Below, in pieces: positions 58,368-64,000 of a stretch of DNA of 64,000 nucleotides (position 1 is its first letter; each line of letters starts with the position of its first letter). This DNA is from CAWHMS01 sp963830495. Lineage in GTDB: Bacteria > Actinomycetota > Actinomycetes > Propionibacteriales > Nocardioidaceae. The stretch lies in the NCBI GenBank assembly GCA_963830495.1, contig CAWHMS010000003.1, positions 620,001 to 684,000 on the forward strand, in the 5' to 3' direction. The notes under the pieces are model-generated. The model had not been told where the DNA came from and did no database searches. It saw nothing but the letters and a program-made list of their open reading frames with translations. A program made the position numbers and the translations under genes.

Positions 58368-58976
58368 TTACTTCTTGGAGTAGTACTCGACGATGAGCTG
58401 CTCTTGGACCGGCACGTCGATCTGGGCCCGGACCGGGATCTGGTGGACGAGGATCCGCATTCTGCTGGGGATCGCCTCGAGCCACGCCGGCACGAGTCGC
58501 TCGCCGTGCGTCTCACGCGCCACGATGAACGGCGTCATCTCCATCGACTTCTCCCGGACGTCGATGACGTCGTGCGCGGCGACCTGGTAGGACGGGATGT
58601 CCACCTTGTGGCCGTTGACTCTGAAGTGGCCGTGCACGACCAGCTGGCGGGCGTGCCGACGGGTCCGCGCGAAGCCGGCTCGGTAGACCACGTTGTCGAG
58701 ACGGGTCTCGAGCATCTGCAGCAGGTTGTCGCCGGTCTTGCCGGCACGACGGCTGGCTTCCTTGTAGTAGTTGCGGAACTGCTTCTCGAGCACGCCGTAC
58801 GTGTAGCGAGCCTTCTGCTTCTCCATCAACTGGTTGCGGTACTCGGACTCCTTCACCCGGCCGCGGCCGTGCATGCCGGGCGGGTAGGGACGTCGCTCGT
58901 ACGCCACGTCGCCACCGATGAGGTCAGCCCCCAGCCGGCGCGACTTCTTCGTCATGGGACCGGTGTAACGGGCCAT
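58368..58976 (-). CDS. rpsD: 30S ribosomal protein S4
   Basis: The 202-residue protein has RYTGPMTKKSRRLGADL and RRPYPPGMHGRGR; the zinc-binding Cys residues of some S4 proteins are absent (a C-minus form). The S4 domain is RLDNVVYRAGFARTRRHARQ. It sits between rpsK and rpoA. Confidence 0.98.
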   Translation of the reverse strand: MARYTGPMTKKSRRLGADLIGGDVAYERRPYPPGMHGRGRVKESEYRNQLMEKQKARYTYGVLEKQFRNYYKEASRRAGKTGDNLLQMLETRLDNVVYRAGFARTRRHARQLVVHGHFRVNGHKVDIPSYQVAAHDVIDVREKSMEMTPFIVARETHGERLVPAWLEAIPSRMRILVHQIPVRAQIDVPVQEQLIVEYYSKK

Positions 58977-59008
58977 GGTTGATCAGTCTCCTTCTGTCGT
59001 GCCGGGGC

Positions 59009-59413
59009 TCAGACGCGCGGCCGCTTGGGTGGGCGACAGCCGTTGTGCGGGCTCGGGGTGACGTCCTGGATCGTGCCGACCTCGAGGCCGACCGCACCGA
59101 GGGACCGGATCGCCGTCTCACGACCGGACCCAGGGCCCTTGACGAAGACATCGATCTTCTTCATCCCATGCTCCATCGCACGACGACCCGCTGCCTCGGC
59201 AGCCATCTGGGCGGCGAACGGGGTGGACTTGCGTGAGCCCTTGAAGCCGACGGTGCCGGCGCTGGCCCACGAGATCACCGAACCAGTCGGGTCGGTGATC
59301 GTGACGATGGTGTTGTTGAACGTGCTCTTGATGTGGGCGTGGCCCACGGCCACGTTCTTCTTCTCTTTGCGGCGCACCTTCTTGGCGCCGGCCTGTCGAC
59401 CCTTGGGAGGCAT
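59009..59413 (-). CDS. rpsK: 30S ribosomal protein S11
   Basis: The 134-residue protein has VGHAHIKSTFNNTIVTITDP and the C-terminal DVTPSPHNGCRPPKRPRV. ATG 59413 follows rpsM by 77 bases. Confidence 0.98.
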   Translation of the reverse strand: MPPKGRQAGAKKVRRKEKKNVAVGHAHIKSTFNNTIVTITDPTGSVISWASAGTVGFKGSRKSTPFAAQMAAEAAGRRAMEHGMKKIDVFVKGPGSGRETAIRSLGAVGLEVGTIQDVTPSPHNGCRPPKRPRV

Positions 59414-59470
59414 CTCTCACATACTCCTGGAAACGAGGAAAGCTGGGGTGGTCGGACGCGGTAGCTCGCA

Positions 59471-59486
59471 AGGCTCCGAGGAGCCT
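59471..59486 (-). terminator. Hairpin directly after rpsM
   Basis: AGGCTCC and GGAGCCT flank GA, 4 bases past the rpsM stop. Same form and position as the hairpin after rpoA. Confidence 0.4.
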
Positions 59487-59490
59487 CCGC

Positions 59491-59868
59491 TCACTTGCCG
59501 GCCTTCTTCCTGCCGGCGACGGTCTTCTTCGGACCCTTGCGCGTGCGCGCGTTGGTCTTGGTGCGCTGGCCCCGCACGGGCAGTCCCTGGCGGTGGCGGC
59601 GACCTTGGTAGGAGCCGATCTCGACCTTGCGGCGGATGTCTGCAGCGACCTCGCGACGCAGGTCACCCTCGACCTGGTAGTTAGTCTCGATGTGGTCGCG
59701 CAGCTTGACCAGCTCCTCGTCGCCGAGCTGGTGGACGCGCATGTCCGGGCTGACCCCGGTGGCGTCCAGCGTCGCGTGGGCGCGAGTCTTGCCGATTCCG
59801 TAGATGTAGGTGAGCGCGACCTCGATGCGCTTGTCACGCGGCAGGTCCACTCCAACGAGGCGTGCCAT
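59491..59868 (-). CDS. rpsM: 30S ribosomal protein S13
   Basis: The 125-residue protein has VDLPRDKRIEVALTYIYGIG, LPVRGQRTKTNARTRKG and a basic C-terminus. ATG 59868 is preceded by AAAGG at about 12 bases, rather far. rpmJ lies 187 bases upstream. Confidence 0.98.
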   Translation of the reverse strand: MARLVGVDLPRDKRIEVALTYIYGIGKTRAHATLDATGVSPDMRVHQLGDEELVKLRDHIETNYQVEGDLRREVAADIRRKVEIGSYQGRRHRQGLPVRGQRTKTNARTRKGPKKTVAGRKKAGK

Positions 59869-59962
59869 CAGGCAGTCGTACCTTTCGGTTGGTCGAAGGT
59901 GTCATGCGTGCCGCGTCCCTGCCCGCCTCGCGGATGACGAGGTGTCGTCCGCCTGGCAGGGC

Positions 59963-59982
59963 CCCGGCCTTCGGTCCGGGGG
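59963..59982 (-). terminator. Hairpin between rpmJ and rpsM
   Basis: CCCCGG and CCGGGG flank an 8-base loop. A possible partial terminator or RNase site in the 187-base gap. Confidence 0.4.
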
Positions 59983-60055
59983 CAACGCCAGGTCTGTGCC
60001 AACCTGGCGAGCGGCCACGCTCTGGGGTGAGGATGCATCTCCTCGATGGCTGCGA

Positions 60056-60169
60056 TCAGCCCTGCCGCTGCTTGTGGCGGGGGTTCTCGCAGATCACCAT
60101 GACCCGTCCGTGTCGGCGGATCACCTTGCACTTGTCACAGATCTTCTTGACGCTCGGGTTGACCTTCAT
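60056..60169 (-). CDS. rpmJ: 50S ribosomal protein L36
   Basis: The 37-residue protein MKVNPSVKKICDKCK continues with the zinc-binding CxxC and the later Cys and His (VICENPRHKQRQG). It is complete and of the usual length. ATG 60169 has GGAGAG upstream. Confidence 0.97.
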   Translation of the reverse strand: MKVNPSVKKICDKCKVIRRHGRVMVICENPRHKQRQG

Positions 60170-60252
60170 CGGGCTCTCCATGAGAGCTGCCGCACCGGTC
60201 ATGGGCCGTGTACGGCGGCTGAGGTGGATGGCTGGACAGTCGTGCAGCCGGC

Positions 60253-60474
60253 TTACTTGTAGCGGTAGACGATGCGTCCGCGGGTGAGGTCGTACGGCGA
60301 CAGCTCCACGACGACCCGATCCTCGGGGAGGATCCTGATGTAGTGCTGCCGCATCTTGCCGCTGATGTGGGCGAGTACCTTGTGCCCGTTGTTGAGTTCG
60401 ACCCTGAACATGGCGTTCGGGAGCGCCTCGACGACGGTACCCTCGATCTCGATGACCCCTTCCTTCTTCGGCAT
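60253..60474 (-). CDS. infA: Translation initiation factor IF-1
   Basis: The 73-residue protein begins MPKKEGVIEIEGTVVEALP and is the standard OB-fold IF-1 ending GRIVYRYK. Longer upstream reading is not supported. GGAGG lies only 2 bases before ATG 60474, unusually close, so another start signal may be used. Confidence 0.97.
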   Translation of the reverse strand: MPKKEGVIEIEGTVVEALPNAMFRVELNNGHKVLAHISGKMRQHYIRILPEDRVVVELSPYDLTRGRIVYRYK

Positions 60475-60704
60475 AGCCTCCGCATTCTGTAGCTGGCTGA
60501 CTGGGGTGTGACCCGAGACTGTTGGATGCTCCCCTCCCCGGTCTGGGGCAGCCGCAGGGCACAACACAACAGACCCATCACGGGCCGACGCACAAGTCTA
60601 CGGGGTGGTGCCCGAATCGAGAAATCGCTCGCCACCCGCGCCAGGTCTCGCCTGTGACGCCCACAGCCGCCACCCCGCACCCCAGCACCCCCGCGAAGAA
60701 AACT

Positions 60705-60772
60705 CGCGAACCAAGTCGCCGCATCACGCGTGTCACCGCACGACACGCCGCAGTACGTGGACTTGGTTCGCG
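60705..60772. repeat. Nested inverted repeat
   Basis: CGCGAACCAAGTC (60705-60717) and GACTTGGTTCGCG (60760-60772) are perfect 13-bp arms 42 bases apart. Inside lies a second hairpin, GCGTGTC and GACACGC (60728-60734 and 60742-60748), loop 7. It resembles a REP-type or mobile-element structure; no transposase is nearby. Confidence 0.8.
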
Positions 60773-60774
60773 GT

Positions 60775-60815
60775 TTCGAGCCGCGAGGTCCCTCCGCGCG
60801 GATGCCCGGCTCGAA
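60775..60815. repeat. Adjacent short inverted repeat
   Basis: TTCGAGCC (60775-60782) and GGCTCGAA (60808-60815) are perfect arms 25 bases apart, directly beside the larger repeat. Confidence 0.6.
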
Positions 60816-60877
60816 CAGCGGCGGCGGCGTACGTGATCGGGGTCCAGACAACGGCAGCGGGGCAGCGGTGCCTCAGG

Positions 60878-61096
60878 TCACGAGGCCCGCGAGCACGACC
60901 CGGGTGAGGAATCGGGCAGGGCAACAGGTCCGTGGAAGACGATGACGTCACCCCCGCCGCCTCCCCCGCCTCGGAAGAGGAGGTCGAAGTCGTCGCCGTT
61001 GTGCAGCATCCCGTACGTCGCCGCGAGAAGGGCTGCGTCCCCGGGCTCAGGAGACGGCGCAAGGGACTCCGAGCTCTCCCAGTCGAGACGCTCCAC
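60878..61096 (-). CDS. Possible small hypothetical protein
   Basis: A 72-residue frame starts ATG 61096 inside the end of map and contains NGDDFDLLFRGG, a run of seven glycines, and DVIVFHGPVALPD. Its composition is protein-like but I recognise no family, and there is no clear ribosome binding site. It may be a real small gene or a chance frame. Confidence 0.25.
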   Translation of the reverse strand: MERLDWESSESLAPSPEPGDAALLAATYGMLHNGDDFDLLFRGGGGGGGDVIVFHGPVALPDSSPGSCSRAS

Positions 61097-61862
61097 CGTC
61101 GAGGGCGGTCAGTACCAACGCGCCGTCGGGCTTCAGTGTGAACGAGTGCTCGAAGTGCGCCGACCAGGAGCCGTCGGCGGTGACCACCGTCCAGTCGTCG
61201 TCGAGCACCTCCGTGTCGATCGTGCCCATCGTGATCATCGGCTCCACCGCTAACGCGAGCCCCTCGACCAGCCTGGGGCCGCGCCCGGGCCGGCCGTGGT
61301 TGGGCACGTTGGGGGGCATGTGCATCGCTGAGCCGATGCCGTGCCCGACGTAGTCCTCGACGATGCCGAAGTCGCCGGCGGCTCGGACGTGTGACTCGAT
61401 CGCGTGCGAGATGTCGCCGACCCGCCCGCCGAGTCGTGCAGCGGCCAACCCGCGCCAGAGACTGTCCTCGCACACCCGCATCAGGTCGATGAGCTCCGGG
61501 CTGACGTCGCCCACCGCGACAGTGACGGCGGCATCTCCGTGCCATCCCTCCACGATCGCGCCGCAGTCGATCGAGATCAGGTCACCTGCGACCAGCCGCC
61601 GGTCGTCCGGGATGCCATGCACCACCTGGTCGTTGACCGACGTACAGATCGTCGCCGGGAAGCCGTGGTACCCGAGGAAGTTCGGCGTGGCACCACGCGA
61701 CCGGATGTGCGCCTCGGCCATTCGATCAAGCTCGCGTGTGGTCACTCCGGGCACGACCGCGGAGGTCAGCAGCGCGAGCGTCTCGGCCACCACGAGGCCC
61801 GCTTCTCGCATCAGCGCGATCTGGTCGGGGGACTTGATCTCCAAGCCCCGGTCACGGAACAC
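61047..61862 (-). CDS. map: Methionine aminopeptidase, type I
   Basis: It removes the N-terminal Met from new proteins. The 271-residue protein has the metal ligands in ISIDCGAIVEGWHGDAA (two Asp), GHGIG (His), VEPMI (Glu) and the late FEHSF Glu. GTG 61862 starts 10 bases after the adk stop. It belongs to the secY-adk-map run. Confidence 0.95.
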   Translation of the reverse strand: MFRDRGLEIKSPDQIALMREAGLVVAETLALLTSAVVPGVTTRELDRMAEAHIRSRGATPNFLGYHGFPATICTSVNDQVVHGIPDDRRLVAGDLISIDCGAIVEGWHGDAAVTVAVGDVSPELIDLMRVCEDSLWRGLAAARLGGRVGDISHAIESHVRAAGDFGIVEDYVGHGIGSAMHMPPNVPNHGRPGRGPRLVEGLALAVEPMITMGTIDTEVLDDDWTVVTADGSWSAHFEHSFTLKPDGALVLTALDGGASRLGELGVPCAVS

Positions 61863-61871
61863 CCGCTCGCC

Positions 61872-62528
61872 TCAGCGGCTGGTGACCGACTCGAGCGCGG
61901 CGATGGCGCGCTGGGTGACGTCGTCGACCGCTCCGGTCGCCGAGATCGAGCGCAGCAATCCCATCTCGGCGTAGAAGTCGACCAGCGGTTCGGTCTGCTC
62001 GCCGTAGACCTCCAGCCGTCGGAGGATCGTCTCGGGGCGGTCGTCGTCTCGCTGGAACAGCTCGCCCCCGCAAGTGTCGCACACGCCGCCCTTCGAGGGT
62101 GGGTCGAACTCGAGGTGCCACACGTGTCCACAGTTGCGACAGGTACGCCGTCCGGACAAGCGGCGGACGACCTCGTCGTCGTCGACCTGCAGCTCGAGCA
62201 CCACCTCGAGCGGCGTACCCATCTCGTCGAGCATGTCGTTGAGCGCGCGCGCCTGCGAGACGGTGCGCGGAAAGCCATCCAGCAGGAAGCCCTGCCGGGC
62301 GTCATCCTCCGACAGCCGGTCACGCACTATGCCGATCGTGACCTCGTCGGGCACGAGCTCGCCCGCATCCATGAACCGCTTCGCCTGCGTGCCGAGCTGG
62401 GTCTGGGCGGCAAGGTTGGCGCGGAAGATCTCGCCGGTGGAGATCTGAGGGACGCCGTAGTGCACGGCGATGTGCTTCGCCTGGGTGCCCTTCCCCGCGC
62501 CCGGAGCACCCACCAGCACGATGCGCAT
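61872..62528 (-). CDS. adk: Adenylate kinase
   Basis: The 218-residue protein has P-loop GAPGAGKGT (8-16) and the long LID with CRNCG and CDTCG, four Cys that should bind zinc. The DGFPRT segment is present. Its ATG overlaps the secY stop by one base (TGATG). Confidence 0.97.
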   Translation of the reverse strand: MRIVLVGAPGAGKGTQAKHIAVHYGVPQISTGEIFRANLAAQTQLGTQAKRFMDAGELVPDEVTIGIVRDRLSEDDARQGFLLDGFPRTVSQARALNDMLDEMGTPLEVVLELQVDDDEVVRRLSGRRTCRNCGHVWHLEFDPPSKGGVCDTCGGELFQRDDDRPETILRRLEVYGEQTEPLVDFYAEMGLLRSISATGAVDDVTQRAIAALESVTSR

Positions 62529-63823
62529 CAGCGCAGGAATCCTTCGTAGTGCCGCTGTTGCAGCTGGCTCTCGATCTGTTTGACCGTGTCCAGCCCGACG
62601 CCGACCATGATCAACAGCGAGGTGCCGCCGAACGGGAAGTTCTGGTTGGCGTCGACGACGACGAAAGCGATCAGCGGAACCAGCGCCACCAGGCCGAGAT
62701 ACATCGAGCCCGGGAAGGTGATCCGGGACAAGACGTAGGCGAGGTAGTCCTCTGTCGGCTTGCCCGCCCGGATGCCGGGCACGAAGCCTCCGTACTTCTT
62801 CATGTTGTCCGCGACCTCGGCCGGGTTGAACGTGATCGCGACGTAGAAGTAGGTGAAGAACACGATCATCGCGAAGTAGGTGATCATGTAGATCGCGCTG
62901 TCTCCGTTGACGAAGTTGCGCTGCACCCAGGCCGACCAGCTCGCATCGGGGTTGAACTGAGATGCCAGCGCAGGCAGGTACAGCAGGCTGCTGGCAAAGA
63001 TGACGGGGATGACACCGGCCTGGTTGACCTTGAGCGGGATGTAGGTCGAGCTGCCGCCGAACATCCGCCGACCCACCATCCGCCGCGCGTACTGCACCGG
63101 GATCCTTCGCTGCGCCTGCTCGATGAAGATCACCGTGGCCATGATGACCAGGCCGATCGCCAGCACGATGACGAAGACGTCCCAGCCGTTGGTGCGACGG
63201 ATGCCCCAGAGCGCGGTCGGGAAGGTCGCCACGATCGAGGTGAAGATCAGGATCGACATCCCGTTGCCGATGCCCCGCTCGGTGATGAGCTCACCGAACC
63301 ACATGATCATCGCCGTACCGGCGGTCATCGTGACCACCATGACGACCATGGTCGACACGTTGTCGTCGACCAGCAGCGAGCCCTGCACACTCGAGCCCTG
63401 GAAGATCTGCCCCGAGCGCGCCAGCGCCACCAGTCCGGCCGACTGCAGGATTGCGAGCCCGAGCGTGAGATAGCGGGTGTACTGAGTGATCTTGGACTGA
63501 CCGGCCTGACCCTCCTTCTTAAGGGTCTCGAGCCGGGGAATCACCACGGTCAGCAGCTGCAAGATGATGCTCGCCGTGATGTAGGGCATGATGCCGAGCG
63601 CGAAGATGCTCAGCTGGAGCAGCGCGCCACCGGAGAACAGGTTGATCAGGCCGTAGATGCCGTCGTTCTCGACGCTCGAGACGCCGTCCTGGACCTTGGG
63701 GTAGTCAACTCCCGGGGTGGGAACCGCCGACCCGATCCGGAAGAGGACGATGATAGAGAGTACGAACAGCAGCTTGCGCCGCAAGTCGGGCGTCTTGAAC
63801 GCGTTGACGAAGGCGCTCAGCAC
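62528..63823 (-). CDS. secY: Preprotein translocase subunit SecY
   Basis: The 431-residue channel protein starts at GTG 63823 (LSAFVNAFKTPDLRR), preceded by GGGAGG at 6 bases; a longer in-frame extension to 63961 is not typical SecY. About ten membrane helices follow, with the TVVIPRLETLKKEGQAG loop and GFVPGIRAGKPT. It heads the secY-adk-map group. Confidence 0.97.
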   Translation of the reverse strand: MLSAFVNAFKTPDLRRKLLFVLSIIVLFRIGSAVPTPGVDYPKVQDGVSSVENDGIYGLINLFSGGALLQLSIFALGIMPYITASIILQLLTVVIPRLETLKKEGQAGQSKITQYTRYLTLGLAILQSAGLVALARSGQIFQGSSVQGSLLVDDNVSTMVVMVVTMTAGTAMIMWFGELITERGIGNGMSILIFTSIVATFPTALWGIRRTNGWDVFVIVLAIGLVIMATVIFIEQAQRRIPVQYARRMVGRRMFGGSSTYIPLKVNQAGVIPVIFASSLLYLPALASQFNPDASWSAWVQRNFVNGDSAIYMITYFAMIVFFTYFYVAITFNPAEVADNMKKYGGFVPGIRAGKPTEDYLAYVLSRITFPGSMYLGLVALVPLIAFVVVDANQNFPFGGTSLLIMVGVGLDTVKQIESQLQQRHYEGFLR

Positions 63824-63969
63824 CTGGTCCTCCCAGCGATCCCGGGCCGTCCGGGAGGACTCGTTCGTGTCGTGTGTGCGTCGGGGCCCCGCAGGGCCGC
63901 CGATCACCTCGGACTGTGACAGTCGGGTCGGCACGGCCGTGGGGTCAGTCCCAGCTGTCACTGTCGCCT

Positions 63970-63987
63970 GCCCGCGCCGGCGCGGGC
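63970..63987. terminator. Perfect 18-bp palindrome upstream of secY
   Basis: GCCCGCG-CCGG-CGCGGGC is a perfect dyad 147 bases before secY. It may terminate the upstream ribosomal transcript (outside the window) or act as an operator. Confidence 0.45.
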
Positions 63988-64000
63988 GATCACCGGCAGG

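Larger units (their letters stand above)
60475..60877. other. Non-coding region upstream of infA with inverted repeats
   Basis: About 400 bases between infA and the possible small gene at 60878. No frame looks like a gene. Two sets of inverted repeats lie at 60705-60772 and 60775-60815. The infA promoter should be here, close to 60490-60600, but no convincing -10 could be fixed. Confidence 0.5.

Noticed and set aside
60769..60790. tRNA T-arm-like stem with TTTCGAG loop
   Set aside because: The loop does not match TTCRANN and no acceptor, D or anticodon arm could be built around it.

Overview
The window is about 64 kb of very GC-rich DNA with frequent GTG/TTG starts, tightly overlapping genes and short promoter-to-start distances. 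Gene content and order point to an actinobacterium. The run guaA / choD-like / guaB3 / guaB2 / rsdA / sigD(shbA) / groEL1 / groES / tsaD / rimI / tsaB / tsaE / alr / glmS / glmM / rpsI / rplM / truA / rplQ / rpoA / rpsD / rpsK / rpsM / rpmJ / infA / map / adk / secY follows the conserved actinobacterial arrangement known from Mycobacterium and Streptomyces. A member of Nocardioidaceae or a relative is my best guess; this is inference from style and synteny, not from a search.

Layout. (1) 1-11.1 kb is an accessory flank. It holds a two-gene ABC exporter with a strikingly asymmetric pair of ATPase domains, a translationally coupled patatin/acyltransferase pair, a polar amino-acid ABC importer, a PoxB-type pyruvate oxidase, a TetR regulator and a divergent secreted protein. 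(2) 11.1-11.7 kb is non-coding with a decayed CpaF/TadA ATPase fragment. (3) 11.7-24.3 kb, minus strand, is purine and redox metabolism: guaA, a ChoD-like GMC oxidoreductase, a succinate-semialdehyde-type dehydrogenase, a 22-bp tandem repeat array, kynureninase, a flavodoxin-like protein, a nitrilase-family amidase, guaB3 and guaB2. It ends with the overlapping sigma/anti-sigma pair. (4) 24.5-30.6 kb has a RibD-C-like reductase, groEL with a His-rich tail, groES behind two CIRCE operators, an ABC-2 exporter and a methyltransferase. (5) 30.7-40 kb, minus strand, is the t6A-tRNA modification set (tsaD, rimI, tsaB, and a GNAT-TsaE fusion) together with alr, nnrE/nnrD, acpS and glmS. coaA diverges from glmS. 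(6) 41-45 kb has two double-GNAT proteins around a DinB-like protein, and a lipoprotein hydrolase. (7) 45.2-57 kb has glmM, rpsI-rplM, citrate synthase, an ABC-F ATPase, a flavoprotein disulfide reductase, an M23-like secreted protein, an RsmC-like methyltransferase, truA and a ferredoxin reductase. (8) 56.5-64 kb, minus strand, is the ribosomal/RNA polymerase cluster rplQ-rpoA-rpsD-rpsK-rpsM-rpmJ-infA, then map, adk and secY.

The backbone is housekeeping: GMP synthesis, protein folding, t6A modification, peptidoglycan precursors (Alr, GlmS, GlmM), CoA/ACP priming (CoaA, AcpS), translation, transcription and secretion. The points most worth a second look are the fully asymmetric ABC exporter, the 22-bp array with inverted flanking copies, the GNAT-TsaE fusion, a recurring leaderless-promoter layout (TANNNT, 6-9 nt, start codon) at many genes, and a nested inverted-repeat region between infA and map. 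I found no convincing tRNA, rRNA, CRISPR array, complete insertion sequence or prophage. I did not find a clearly new multi-gene system; the asymmetric exporter with the adjacent lipid-enzyme pair is the nearest candidate.
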